Shown here piece after piece: positions 8,841 through 17,800 of a stretch of DNA of 64,000 nt (the first letter of the stretch is position 1; every line of letters starts with the position of its first letter). The notes below the pieces were generated by a model. That model made no database searches and was not told the DNA's origin. It worked only from the letters and a program-made list of their open reading frames with translations. Source of the DNA: Thermohalobaculum sp050331395. GTDB lineage: Bacteria; Pseudomonadota; Alphaproteobacteria; Rhodobacterales; Rhodobacteraceae. Position numbers and translations under genes: made by a program. The DNA is taken from contig JBHJGX010000003.1 of NCBI GenBank assembly GCA_050331395.1, positions 49,152 to 113,151 on the forward strand, written 5' to 3'.

Positions 8841-11129
8841 TTAGACTCTGAGATCAATACCGTCGTGGTTGACCAGCGAACGAGGCAGGGTTCCAACCTC
8901 CTCGGGCTCAGTGATTGCTTCGGTCTTCAGGGGGTAGACGTCAGTACTTTGGCGTTCGCCGAAGCCGCGACCGCCTGAAAACCGCAAGTCGATATCGGCA
9001 AAACCGAGATCCTGGAGTTGTTGGAGTAGCAGATCCCCATGTCGACGAAGTAAATCCGCGGTGGAGCCCCGCTCGGCGGCGAGGCTCGCTCGCAGTCCTT
9101 GATCGGCAATTTCGAGACCGATCTCGACCCGCCCGAGCTCGGGAGGATCGAGTTGAAGCTGAATGTGCCCGGGAACGGTTTGTGGCTGGATCGCACCCGC
9201 GAGTTGCGGAGCGATATGTCGGATGGCGGGTTCGCCGCCCCGTCCCGCGACGGAGGTCTCCGTGGCGACCTTCGCTGCTCCCTCGCCGGGAACCGATGCG
9301 GCGGAGAGATTGTCGGGAGCGATCGCGTCGGTTGCAGCGAATGAGATCGCAGATCGCGGCTCCGAGATCTCGAGGCCAAGGGCAGGACGTGGGGCCCCGG
9401 GCGAGAGGTCGAGAGGGGGGAGCGTCGAGAAGATCCCGAGATCGGACTGAACTTTCGCGGCCTTTTTGTCGGAACCTCCGCCGCTCGCAAAGGCCGGTTC
9501 TCCCCAAGAAGACCCGTAGGCAATCGGAGCCGTGGCGGAAGTTTGCGGCTCCGATGACGCCGCCGCCGTGACGGGCGCCGACGGCTGTTTACCGTTGTGA
9601 GAAGGTGTTGGCATCTGAGTTGAGGTTATCGACGCGGTCTCGGTCGCGACCGCTTGCACCCCGGAGAGCGCTGTCACGGGCACAGACGGCGTTGCCGGCC
9701 CCGCCTTGGCCAGCGCTGCCGGCGCGGTTGGCACGACATCGAGGTTCTCGTGGGACGGGAGCGTCGCCTCGGCCCCTGACGTCTGAACGTTCGAAGAGAG
9801 GTTTGTCAGCGTTGGAGGTGCCAACTCATGCGCTGGGTTGGTTGAAGACGTTGCGGCAAAGTCGGGTAGCGTCGCGGTGCGCCCGAGCTGGCTATTGATC
9901 CCCGACACGGACAAATCGGCCGCATTGACCGATTGCCCGATTTGCGTATTTAACCGTTCAACTGATGGTACTTTATTCAGCTGGCTGATATTTGCACCCG
10001 AAACGACAGGGGCACCGGCAAGGGTGTTCTGCGTCTCGGCTTTGAGGCGCGCGACCGACGCTCCTCCGGCACCGCCCGTCAACCATGGCGCCAAGACCTG
10101 TTCCGCCGATTTCGGTCCGCTCGAGTTGAAGGACAGACGCGCCATTAAGGGCTGCGCCTCAGAAGTTGCGGACTCGCCCTCGGCTCGCATCACAAAGTTT
10201 TGAATGGCCACCGAGCCGACGCCAGGTGCGCCCTTGGCATCCTCTGTCAGTGTGACCAAAGCGTTTTGTATAAGTCTTGGCAATTCCGCGAGTACCCTAG
10301 AAATAGAAGCCCCACCAGCTTTTTCCTGACCAAAGATCGATTGCAACGATGGGGTCAAGGCAGAGACAACAGCCTCAGTCACCGCAGCAGGACTGGCCTG
10401 CGCGCCCCTTGCCAAAAGCATTTCCAAATGTCGAACGGAATCGATCAGCCGGGCCTTCGACGTGTCGGCAGAGTTCGTCCGAACGATAAAGGGTGGCGCA
10501 GACGTTTCCTTCCCCTGTTGTGTTGTCGCATTTATTGGTCCTTCACCGTCACTTGCCTGCAGCGTAATCGGCAGCAAAGGCGTGGACCCCGAAGATTTCA
10601 AAAGCGGATCGATCGGCTGCGCGACCGTTTCTAATGAACCAGACCCAATTTGACCAATTCCCGTAACGACTGGGCCGAGAAGCGCAGAAATTTGGGATTT
10701 TGAAGCGCCGATCCGCGATCCCAACGCCGCGGGAGACGCCTCTAGTGCTCGAAATACGCCCCCCGCCGCCTCACGGATGGCCTCAGCGTCGGTCTGGGTC
10801 AGCGGCCCCTCGGACCCGCGAAGTAGGGCGATGAGCGCATCAATCGCCGCGAGCACAGCTTCGGTGAGCTGGTCCTCGTCCGGCTCGTCCATCGGGCGCG
10901 AGACCCCGGCGGTCTCGGTTTTCGTTTCAGCTTGTCCACCAGGCTCCCCGACGCGCGGCTCTTCGGGTGCCGAGGGGTCCGACGCGGCTTCCGACGCTGG
11001 CGCGCGCGGTCCGGCTGCTCCGGCAAATACCGACGAAAACCCCCCTGAGGAGCGATCGCTCTCCGGGAACAGGAGCGATGCAACGCCTGATTTCGGCGCA
11101 GCGTTCGAAAGGTTGGCGGGGAACTCCAT
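8841..11129 (-). CDS. fliK: flagellar hook-length control protein FliK
   Basis: FliK is the secreted ruler that switches export specificity when the hook is complete. The protein is about 762 aa if started at MEFPANLSNAAPK (11129, with AGGAT upstream); an upstream in-frame start at 11183 is also open. The long Ala/Ser/Thr/Pro-rich middle is typical of the ruler region. The folded C-terminal domain is clear: QLQLDPPELGRVEIGLEIAD, then LRASLAAERGSTADLLRRHG, then LLQQLQDLGFADIDLRFSGG. It precedes flgD and is divergent from the flgJ-like gene. Confidence 0.88.
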   Translation of the reverse strand: MEFPANLSNAAPKSGVASLLFPESDRSSGGFSSVFAGAAGPRAPASEAASDPSAPEEPRVGEPGGQAETKTETAGVSRPMDEPDEDQLTEAVLAAIDALIALLRGSEGPLTQTDAEAIREAAGGVFRALEASPAALGSRIGASKSQISALLGPVVTGIGQIGSGSLETVAQPIDPLLKSSGSTPLLPITLQASDGEGPINATTQQGKETSAPPFIVRTNSADTSKARLIDSVRHLEMLLARGAQASPAAVTEAVVSALTPSLQSIFGQEKAGGASISRVLAELPRLIQNALVTLTEDAKGAPGVGSVAIQNFVMRAEGESATSEAQPLMARLSFNSSGPKSAEQVLAPWLTGGAGGASVARLKAETQNTLAGAPVVSGANISQLNKVPSVERLNTQIGQSVNAADLSVSGINSQLGRTATLPDFAATSSTNPAHELAPPTLTNLSSNVQTSGAEATLPSHENLDVVPTAPAALAKAGPATPSVPVTALSGVQAVATETASITSTQMPTPSHNGKQPSAPVTAAASSEPQTSATAPIAYGSSWGEPAFASGGGSDKKAAKVQSDLGIFSTLPPLDLSPGAPRPALGLEISEPRSAISFAATDAIAPDNLSAASVPGEGAAKVATETSVAGRGGEPAIRHIAPQLAGAIQPQTVPGHIQLQLDPPELGRVEIGLEIADQGLRASLAAERGSTADLLRRHGDLLLQQLQDLGFADIDLRFSGGRGFGERQSTDVYPLKTEAITEPEEVGTLPRSLVNHDGIDLRV

Positions 11130-11243
11130 CGTCGAATCCTGTTTTGTGATGACGGAGCAGACGTAAACAGGACGGATTACCAATTGTTTACCGACGACGA
11201 AGTAAAGGGGTCAGCGACGAGACGCGATGTCGCCAGTACGTTC

Positions 11244-11248
11244 AGGAG
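11244..11248 (+). promoter_or_regulatory. Shine-Dalgarno sequence deciding the flgJ-like start
   Basis: AGGAG lies seven bases before the ATG at 11256 and supports this start over the longer TTG-initiated frame beginning at 11184. Confidence 0.7.
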
Positions 11249-11255
11249 ACGGTTT

Positions 11256-11576
11256 ATGGAGTTGCAGGCCTCTTTAGTCGATTTGTCGATGCTGCGCAGG
11301 CCGCGGGAGTCAAATCTCACCTCTGCCGCGCTGGGACCTGATGCGGAGGTTGCGGATTTGCGGGCGGCAGCTGCCGCGTTCGAAGCGATTTTCCTGGCCG
11401 AGATGCTGCGGCACACTGGGCTTGCCGAACCGCCGGCGATGTTCAACGGGGGGCCGGGGGAACGGGCATTCTCAAGCCTCCTGATTGATGCACATGCGCA
11501 AAACCTTGCCGATGCCGGCGGGCTGGGCCTTGCGGACGCGATCTATGCGGATCTCCGCGCGCGGGCCGATCCATGA
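11256..11576 (+). CDS. flgJ: rod-binding (FlgJ N-terminal type) protein
   Basis: The 106-residue protein carries only the rod-binding domain of FlgJ: AAAAFEAIFLAEMLRHTGLA... and GPGERAFSSLLIDAHAQNLA, followed by GGLGLADAI. The muramidase half found in enterobacterial FlgJ is absent. The separate lytic transglycosylase at 18 kb probably supplies that function. The ATG at 11256 is chosen because AGGAG lies at 11244-11248; an upstream TTG (11184) is open but lacks such a site. The gene ends in an ATGA overlap with flgN. Confidence 0.82.
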   Translation: MELQASLVDLSMLRRPRESNLTSAALGPDAEVADLRAAAAAFEAIFLAEMLRHTGLAEPPAMFNGGPGERAFSSLLIDAHAQNLADAGGLGLADAIYADLRARADP

Positions 11577-11950
11577 CGGCTGACGATCCGCTTTTGGTCC
11601 TCGTCGCGCGGGGGCACTCTATCCTTGCGGAGGAGCGTCAAACGGTCGCATCTGGGCGATTCGCCGACGTGTCGAAGATCGAAAGTCGCAAGACCGCGCT
11701 GCTCGACGCGCTCGAAGACGCGATCAGAAAGTCGCCTGCGACCGTGGACCACCGGGCGGCCCTAGAAGGGCTGATTGCCGACAGTCGGCGCAACGAACGC
11801 ATCCTTCGTGCGGCGCAGGAAGGACTGCGGCGGGCCCGAACCCGGATCGCCGCGATACTTGCCACACGCAAAGGCGATGTCGCCTATGCCGAGGACGGCA
11901 GCCGGATCACAAGCCGCGCGGATGCCGAGGGTCGTTCGAAAAGCGCCTAG
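11573..11950 (+). CDS. flgN: FlgN-like flagellar export chaperone
   Basis: This 125-residue, mostly helical, charged protein has a heptad-like pattern (SKIESRKTALLDALEDAI... LIADSRRNERILRAAQEGLRR). It fits FlgN, the chaperone for hook-filament junction proteins FlgK and FlgL, which are not in this window. Position directly after the rod-binding gene (ATGA overlap) and before flagellin supports the call. Sequence identity in this family is low, so the assignment leans on size, helicity and context. Confidence 0.6.
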   Translation: MTADDPLLVLVARGHSILAEERQTVASGRFADVSKIESRKTALLDALEDAIRKSPATVDHRAALEGLIADSRRNERILRAAQEGLRRARTRIAAILATRKGDVAYAEDGSRITSRADAEGRSKSA

Positions 11951-12018
11951 GCCTTTTACGCTACGGCAATCATTTCGGTGTTTCTCTCCACGTGAGCCGG
12001 GCGGCGGAGTGCCTGGCC

Positions 12019-12040
12019 ACCCCCCGGCGAAGGCAGGGGT
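12019..12040. repeat. REP-like inverted repeat upstream of flagellin
   Basis: ACCCC and GGGGT arms enclose a GGCGAAGGC-type loop. The form resembles the short palindromic intergenic elements seen in many alphaproteobacteria. It lies in the 208 bp between flgN and flagellin, where I could not identify a convincing sigma-28 or sigma-54 promoter. Confidence 0.35.
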
Positions 12041-12158
12041 CACTGTCAGAAGGCAATCCTGGTCGGGTTTTCGCACCGGCCGGTCTTCGGTCCCTCGGCA
12101 TCCGCGGGATAGGTGAAACGGCGTCGGGAAGCCCGTCGCCAAGACAAGGGATAGTCTC

Positions 12159-13520
12159 ATGACTGCCAGCATTCTCACGAATACGAGCGCTATGGTCGCC
12201 CTGCAGACCCTGCGCAGCACAAACGCCGATCTGCGCGAGGTCAACAACCAGATCTCGACCGGCAAGGAAGTGGCAACGGCAAAGGACAACGCCTCGCTTT
12301 TTGCAATTTCGAAGGTCATGGAGTCGGACGTCGCTGGCTTCCAGGCGATCTCCGACAGCCTTTCGCTCGGCCGTTCGACAGTTGCGGTTGCCTCCAATGC
12401 GGCTTCGTCGATCAACGAGGTTCTTGACGAAATCAAAGGTAAGATCGTCGCCGCCAACGAGGACAACGTCGATCGCCAGAAGCTCCAGGACGAGATCGTC
12501 TCGCTGCGCGGCCAGATTTCTTCGATCACGTCGGCGGCGCAATTCAACGGACTGAACCTGATTGACGGCTCGATCGAGGGTGCGGGCAACACCTTTAGCG
12601 TGTTGGCGTCCATCGATCGCGACTCCTTTGGTACCGTGACGACATCGAGCATCCAGTTCGATCCGACCAATACCAACCTCTCGACCTCGAGCGGCACCGA
12701 CCTGACCGCCGGCACCAACCCCGCCGCGGCTTCGACCGTCAACGCTGCGATCGCCACTGCCGATGTCGGTCTTTCTTCTGCGGATATTGGCGCGATTACT
12801 GGTGCACAGGGGTTTAGCCTTGACCGCAATTCGGCCGGGGGTGCTGCGATCGTCGCTCAGCTCGGCACTTTCGACTTCCTGGATGCGGCCGGTGCCGGCG
12901 GCGGCGCGGTTGCTTTGCGTCAGAGCGAAGTCGACCTGTCCGCCGGTACCGCCCAAGACGCGCTCGTCGAAGGCGACAAGATCAGCGTTTCGGTGGGCAA
13001 CACCGTGGCCACCTACACCGTTCGCGCGGGCGACCAGACCGAGGACCTCGCATCGGGCCTCCGTACCGCGCTGATCGATGCCGGTCTCGACGACACGGCC
13101 TTTACACTTGATACCCAGGCCAACAGTGGTTAGCTAACCATTACAAACACGACCGAGCAGACAGTCAACGGTTATTATCAGATCACGCGTGCCTCGGGTG
13201 GTCTCGCTGGTCTCGACACGCTCGACGTGACCTCCGCGGCGGGTGCGGCAAATGCGCTTTCGGCCATCGAGGGCTATATTCAAAACGCGGTCGACGCACA
13301 GGCGCAGCTTGGGACCACCGAGAAACGCCTGGAAATCCAAGATGACTTCATGAACTCGTTGATCGACAGCTTCAAGGCAGGCATCGGCTCACTTGTCGAT
13401 GCGGATCTTGAAGAGGCCTCGGCTCGGCTTCAGTCGCTGCAGGTTCAGCAGCAGCTCGGCATTCAGGCGCTCTCGATCGCTAACCAGCAGCCGCAGAACC
13501 TGCTCGCGCTGTTCAGATAA
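12159..13520 (+). pseudogene. fliC: flagellin with one in-frame TAG stop
   Basis: The frame from the ATG at 12159 (AAGGGAT upstream) encodes the conserved flagellin N-terminus: SAMVALQTLRSTNADLREVN, then TAKDNASLFAISKVMESDV. It runs 324 codons to a TAG at 13131-13133, then continues in the same frame for 128 codons to the conserved C-terminus (DADLEEASARLQSLQVQQQL... NQQPQNLLALFR) and a TAA at 13518-13520. The total of 453 codons is normal for the family. The context AACAGTGGTTAGCTAACC suggests a single TCG-to-TAG change in the variable central domain. Without suppression or correction the protein loses its C-terminal polymerisation helix and no filament would form from this gene. Confidence 0.9.
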
Positions 13521-13536
13521 TCGCGTCGGGGTCGGA

Positions 13537-13555
13537 CCGCGGGTCACTCCCGCGG
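13537..13555. terminator. GC-rich hairpin after flagellin
   Basis: CCGCGGG and CCCGCGG form a perfect 7-bp stem with loop TCACT, 17 bases after the flagellin stop and before flaF. It lacks a T-run, so it may be an mRNA-stabilising or attenuating stem between flagellin and flaF rather than a classical terminator. Confidence 0.5.
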
Positions 13556-13616
13556 CCCGATTCCCACTCTCGGCATCGATTGAGGACCACACAGCCGTCC
13601 GGAAGGGACCGTACGA

Positions 13617-13994
13617 ATGACGTTCCAAACCGCGAGCCACAACGCCTATGGCGCGGCCACTCGCGCGCTCGCCACGCCCCGATCCGTCGAATATCAGGTT
13701 TTCAGTCAGGTAACAGGGCAGCTGAGCCAAGCGCTCAGGGATGGTCGGCCGTTCGGCGAACTCGCCGATGCGCTGCACCAGAACCTAAAGCTTTGGACGG
13801 TGCTGGCACTCGATTTGATGCAGCCAGAAAATGCGCTGCCGGAAGACTTGCGCGCGAAGCTTGTCAGCCTCGCTGCATTTACCCGCACCCATACCGAGAA
13901 AGTGCTCAGGAGGGATGCCGACGCGCAGGTGTTGGTCGACATCAATACGGCCATCATGCGGGGACTCCGCGGCGAACTCGGCGAGCCACTGTGA
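13617..13994 (+). CDS. flaF: flagellar biosynthesis regulator FlaF
   Basis: FlaF is an alphaproteobacterial factor needed for flagellin secretion and expression; it acts with FlbT, which has the opposite effect on flagellin mRNA. The 125-residue protein matches the family pattern: AYGAATRALATPRSVEYQVF, then LWTVLALDLMQPENALPEDL, then VDINTAIMRGL. It follows flagellin, and its TGA overlaps the flbT ATG. The flagellin-flaF-flbT order is a hallmark of this class and supports the taxonomic call. Confidence 0.93.
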   Translation: MTFQTASHNAYGAATRALATPRSVEYQVFSQVTGQLSQALRDGRPFGELADALHQNLKLWTVLALDLMQPENALPEDLRAKLVSLAAFTRTHTEKVLRRDADAQVLVDINTAIMRGLRGELGEPL

Positions 13995-14431
13995 TGGCCG
14001 GACTGATCTTAAAGCTCCGGGCTCATGAGCAGATCCTCGTAAATGGGGTCGTTATGCAAAATGGCGACCGCAATGCACGGCTGATCGTGAAAACCCCAGG
14101 CGCAAAGATCCTGCGACTGCGCGATGCGATCCATCCCGACAACGTCGACACTCCAGTTAAACGTGTCGCGTACATTGCGCAACTTGTGGTCGCCGGCGAG
14201 GCAGAGCCCGACGAGGCTTATCATCAGCTCGTACGCGGTATCGAACAGTTGCGTGATGCCCTTAAGGGACACCAAGCCGACGATCATCTTGTTCAGGCTC
14301 GAGAGTTCTTGGACGCAGGCAATTATTATGCAGTGATGAGATCGCTAAGGCAAGTCTTGCCGGTCGAGGCAACTTTGCTTGGCATCTCCGCTCCGCCGCA
14401 CCGGCTTTCTCCCGACGAGGTCGCGAGCTGA
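13994..14431 (+). CDS. flbT: flagellin translational regulator FlbT
   Basis: FlbT binds the 5' region of flagellin mRNA and represses translation until the hook is complete. The 145-residue protein begins MAGLILKLRAHEQILVNGVV and contains the core KTPGAKILRLRDAIHPDNVD followed by TPVKRVAYIAQLVVAGE. Its ATG overlaps the flaF stop (TGATG), and its own stop overlaps the next start in the same way. The 5' region of flagellin mRNA it would act on lies at about 12.1 kb. Confidence 0.93.
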   Translation: MAGLILKLRAHEQILVNGVVMQNGDRNARLIVKTPGAKILRLRDAIHPDNVDTPVKRVAYIAQLVVAGEAEPDEAYHQLVRGIEQLRDALKGHQADDHLVQAREFLDAGNYYAVMRSLRQVLPVEATLLGISAPPHRLSPDEVAS

Positions 14432-15267
14432 TGTTTGCCCCAATCGTCCCAGTCGGCGGCGTTGCCGGCCTCCGCTTTGTCGAGCGGACTTACGACCGGC
14501 AATTCGAACTGTTCCAGAAGAGCCCCGAGATCGAACGCGATGTCGAGGCTTTCCGCGAACGCGCGGGCCGTATCGCCACGGCCGAAGAGTTCGTGCGCGA
14601 TACTGCTGTTCTTCGCGTGGCCCTCGGCGCCTTTGGTCTCGAAGAGGAATTGCCCAAGCGCGCGTTCATTCGTCGGATCATCGAGGACGGCACGCTAGAC
14701 CCATCTGCACTGGCAAATCGTCTCGCGGCCCCACAATGGCAGGAGTTCTCGCGGACGCTTGGCTTCGGCGACGTCGGCAACCTGCTGATTAGCGAAGCCG
14801 CACGCGAACGGATCGTGGAGGATTTCCGCGTTCAAGCCTTTGAGAAGGCGATCGGTGATGCGAATGTCGATGTGCGTCTCGCGCTCAATTTTACCCGAGA
14901 GATCGACGAAATCGGTCGTGGCGCGTCGGTTGACCGAATTGGCTGGTTCGAAGTGTTAGGCAAACCGCCTCTCCGTCGAGTGGTCGAACTGGCGTTCAGC
15001 TTGCCGCAACAATTCGGCTTGATCGATATCGACCAACAACGGGATGAGCTCGCGAGCCGAAGCCGACGCCTCTACGGCGGCGAGGATCCGTCGGTATTTC
15101 TCGACCCGACGGTTCGCGACGATCTGATCCGCCGGTTTCTCGCCCGATCCGCGGCTGATACAGGACCAAGTATTGCCACGCCCGGCGCAGCTGCGCTTCA
15201 GCTGATCCAAGGGGCGGGCCTCGGCCCATCCGCGCAGGCCGGTCTCTTCGCCTCAAATTTTCTCTGA
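14431..15267 (+). CDS. DUF1217 family flagellar-cluster protein
   Basis: The 278-residue, mainly helical protein contains VERTYDRQFELFQKSPEIER, RDTAVLRVALGAFGLEEEL and RRIIEDGT. This is the pattern of DUF1217 proteins that sit beside flagellar genes in Rhodobacterales and Rhizobiales. No enzymatic motif is visible and its role is unknown. It is coupled to flbT by a TGATG overlap, and its last 15 bases overlap the convergent fliI gene. Confidence 0.75.
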   Translation: MFAPIVPVGGVAGLRFVERTYDRQFELFQKSPEIERDVEAFRERAGRIATAEEFVRDTAVLRVALGAFGLEEELPKRAFIRRIIEDGTLDPSALANRLAAPQWQEFSRTLGFGDVGNLLISEAARERIVEDFRVQAFEKAIGDANVDVRLALNFTREIDEIGRGASVDRIGWFEVLGKPPLRRVVELAFSLPQQFGLIDIDQQRDELASRSRRLYGGEDPSVFLDPTVRDDLIRRFLARSAADTGPSIATPGAAALQLIQGAGLGPSAQAGLFASNFL

Positions 15268-16584
15268 ACCCCGCGCAACGAGGCCCGCGACCGGCTTCTC
15301 AAGCAATGTGGCCAGCATGGCAAAGGCTTCTTCCGGTGCCCGCCCGCTGTCTTGATTGCCGATAAAGCGGTCGAGATGCGGGTAACGGGCAATTGCCTCG
15401 TCGAGGAACGGATCCGCCCCTTGCTCGTACAAGCCGGTCCGGATCAGAGCGGCTGCGTCTTCATAGGCGCCGATCAGCGCTTTCGCTCGGCGGACGAGAG
15501 CGGCCTCGGTTTCCGTCCAGGCCGCCGGCGCCGATCGCGAGACCGACGTTCGGATATCGATCGCGGGAAACCGGCCCCGCTCGGCGATTGCGCGATCGAG
15601 CACGATGTGGCCGTCGAGGATCCCCCGGACCATGTCAGCGACAGGTTCTTCCATTTCGGATCCGGCAGCCAGCACGGTGAAGACGGCAGTGATGTCGCCC
15701 TCGGTCTGTGTGCCTGGGCCCGCGCGCTCGCAAAGTTGTGCTAGGTGGGGGGCGGTCGATGGCGGAAACGCCCGGAGGGCGGGGACTTCCCCGGCGGCGA
15801 GGGCGATTTCGCGATGGGCTTCGGCCAGGCGGGTCAAGCTGTCCAGCAGGCAGAGCACGTGACGGCCATCGGATCGAAAATGTTCGGCCAGGGCGAGGGT
15901 GAGGTGTGCGGCGCGGCGTTTCGCGAGGGCGGGTTCTTCTGCCGTAGACGAGATCACGACGGTGCGGGACATTTGGGCCGGTCCAAGTGTGGTGCGGACG
16001 AATTCGCCGACCTCTCGGCCGCGTTCGCCGATCAGCCCAAGGACGACCACGTCGGCGGTGACGCCGCGCGCAAGGGCACCGAGGAGCGAGGATTTGCCGA
16101 CGCCCGAACCCGCGAAGACACCGATGCGTTGACCCTGGCAAAGCGGGAGGAAGGTATCGGTCGCGGCCAGTCCGGTGGCGAGGCGGGGCCCGAGACCGCG
16201 GCGCTCGGCAGCGGGTGGCGGAGCAGCCCGGAGCAGGGCGACCCTCGATCCTTCGGGTGGGCGGGTGCCGTCCGCGCGACATCCATTGCAATCGAGGACT
16301 TCTCCGAGCCAGGCGTCAGAGGGTTTGATCGGCGCGGCGCTCTCTAAATAGGCGCGGCTCCGGGCAGCAAGGCCGTCGGCCCCTGTTGTCAAGAGCGCCG
16401 TGACCTCGCCGTCGCCGATGGCAACGATCTCGCCCGCGATGGGGCGCCCGGTCGCCACCTCGACGGTGACCCGGTCGCCGATCCGGGCGAAGGGTGCGAG
16501 CCCGACGAGACGCATGACCAGACCGTTCGTTTCTCGGACCCTGCCCCAGATGCGCACTGAGGCCGGCAGAGGCTCCGCGGTCAT
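15253..16584 (-). CDS. fliI: flagellum-specific export ATPase FliI
   Basis: FliI powers unfolding and delivery of export substrates to the flagellar type III gate. The 443-residue protein has an N-terminal beta domain, a Walker A (FAGSGVGKSSLLGALARG), the LIGERGREVGEF block and Walker B (VLCLLDSLTRLAEAHREIAL). These are followed by the conserved RAFPPSTAPHLAQLCERAGP and GSEMEEPVADMVRGILDGHI. It is transcribed away from flgB; the 84 bp between them should hold both promoters. fliH is not visible next to it. Confidence 0.94.
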   Translation of the reverse strand: MTAEPLPASVRIWGRVRETNGLVMRLVGLAPFARIGDRVTVEVATGRPIAGEIVAIGDGEVTALLTTGADGLAARSRAYLESAAPIKPSDAWLGEVLDCNGCRADGTRPPEGSRVALLRAAPPPAAERRGLGPRLATGLAATDTFLPLCQGQRIGVFAGSGVGKSSLLGALARGVTADVVVLGLIGERGREVGEFVRTTLGPAQMSRTVVISSTAEEPALAKRRAAHLTLALAEHFRSDGRHVLCLLDSLTRLAEAHREIALAAGEVPALRAFPPSTAPHLAQLCERAGPGTQTEGDITAVFTVLAAGSEMEEPVADMVRGILDGHIVLDRAIAERGRFPAIDIRTSVSRSAPAAWTETEAALVRRAKALIGAYEDAAALIRTGLYEQGADPFLDEAIARYPHLDRFIGNQDSGRAPEEAFAMLATLLEKPVAGLVARGSEKI

Positions 16585-16668
16585 CGGTTTCTGTCCATTA
16601 CAAACTCCCTGTTAACCGTGCCCGGGCTAAGCCATCCGCGTCGGAACACAGAAAGTTGGACCGCACCG

Positions 16669-17055
16669 ATGGAGAACTTGACTGTCCTGCAGCTTGCCTC
16701 GGCAATGGCCCGCCACGCGGCGGTCCGCCATTCCGTGCTTGCCGAGAATGTGGCCAATGCGGACACACCCGGCTACCGCGCCCGCGATGTCGAGAGTTTC
16801 TCGGAAATCGTTAACGAAGCGTTCACGATGCACGCGACCCGACCCGGTCATCACGATCGGGGCGGCCCAGTTCTTCGCGCGGCAGATCCGCGCCGAGTGG
16901 ACGCCGAGTTTGCTGCCGGACCGAACGGCAATTCCGTCAATCTCGAAGATCAGGCGGTCCGCGCCACCGAAGCGCAGGGTCAGCACGCGCTCGCCCTCGC
17001 CGTCTACCGAAAGGCCACCGACATCTTGCGCGTCGGCTTAGGCCGCAGCCGCTGA
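16669..17055 (+). CDS. flgB: flagellar basal-body rod protein FlgB
   Basis: FlgB is the proximal rod subunit nearest the MS-ring. The 128-residue protein has the rod N-terminus (RHSVLAENVANADTPGYRAR) and the C-terminal helix (HALALAVYRKATDILRVGLG). I start it at the ATG at 16669 (MENLTVLQLASAMARHAAVR) rather than the open upstream extension at 16618. flgC follows after 7 bp, beginning a run of overlapping or closely spaced genes to 23.1 kb. Confidence 0.9.
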   Translation: MENLTVLQLASAMARHAAVRHSVLAENVANADTPGYRARDVESFSEIVNEAFTMHATRPGHHDRGGPVLRAADPRRVDAEFAAGPNGNSVNLEDQAVRATEAQGQHALALAVYRKATDILRVGLGRSR

Positions 17056-17062
17056 GGGACCC

Positions 17063-17455
17063 ATGCACGAACTCACTAAGGCGATGGTCACCGCGTCGAG
17101 CGGGATGACTGCACAAAGTCATCGGATGCGTCTGGTCGCCGAAAACATCGCGAACGCGGACACGCCCGGCTATCACCGAAAAGTCATGGGCTTCGAAGCG
17201 GCGCTCGACGCGGCATCGGGCGCAGCAGTTGCGGAGCCCGGGCCAGTCCGGCTGAGCGAGGCACCGATGCGCGAGGTATACGAGCCGGGGCACCCGCTGG
17301 CCGACGATCGTGGCCTCGTCCAGTTTTCGAATGTCGATACGCTAATCGAACTTGCCGACGCGCGCGAGGCCAACCGTTCGTACCAGGCCAACTTGACGAT
17401 CTTCGACCAGGCCCGCCGCATGTATGCCGGCCTTCTCGATCTTATCCGCCGCTAA
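17063..17455 (+). CDS. flgC: flagellar basal-body rod protein FlgC
   Basis: FlgC is a proximal rod subunit. The 130-residue protein shows MRLVAENIANADTPGYHRK near the N-terminus. Its C-terminal FSNVDTLIELADAREANRSY followed by QANLTIFDQARRMYAGLLDL is diagnostic for FlgC (N-V-D-x-x-x-E-x-x-D-x-R-x-A-N-R-x-Y). It follows flgB after 7 bp and precedes fliE by about 20 bp. Confidence 0.93.
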   Translation: MHELTKAMVTASSGMTAQSHRMRLVAENIANADTPGYHRKVMGFEAALDAASGAAVAEPGPVRLSEAPMREVYEPGHPLADDRGLVQFSNVDTLIELADAREANRSYQANLTIFDQARRMYAGLLDLIRR

Positions 17456-17476
17456 TGCCCGATAATGGAGGCCAGA

Positions 17477-17791
17477 ATGGACATTCAGCCGAATGCGTTC
17501 TCCGCGCAACTCTACGAAGCCGCCCGCCGCATCGGCGAGACGCCCCGTGCCGATGAGGCTGGCCTGACCGCATCCGAGAGCTTTGCTGAGACCCTCGCGC
17601 GTGCGGCTTCGGAGCTGACTGCGACCCTCGGGCGCGGAGAGCGCGCGGCAGTCGATGCGGTCTCGGGCCAGGGCGATGTGCAACAGGTGGTCGAGGCGCT
17701 CGCCGCGACCGAGCTTGCGCTGCAAACCGCGGTCACCGTGCGCGACCGCGTGGTGGAGGCTTATCAAGAGGTCCTCCGCATGCCGGTGTGA
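17477..17791 (+). CDS. fliE: flagellar hook-basal body adaptor FliE
   Basis: FliE joins the MS-ring to the rod and is among the first proteins exported. The 104-residue protein ends with ATELALQTAVTVRDRVVEAY and QEVLRMPV, the typical FliE C-terminus. The ATG at 17477 is preferred because GGAGG sits five bases before it at 17467-17471; the ATG at 17465 would overlap that site. It lies between flgC and fliQ, as expected for this group. Confidence 0.87.
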   Translation: MDIQPNAFSAQLYEAARRIGETPRADEAGLTASESFAETLARAASELTATLGRGERAAVDAVSGQGDVQQVVEALAATELALQTAVTVRDRVVEAYQEVLRMPV

Positions 17792-17800
17792 GCCCGCCCG

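Noticed and set aside
11951..12158. Flagellar sigma-28 or sigma-54 promoter upstream of flagellin
   Set aside because: No convincing match to either consensus was found by eye, so none is listed.
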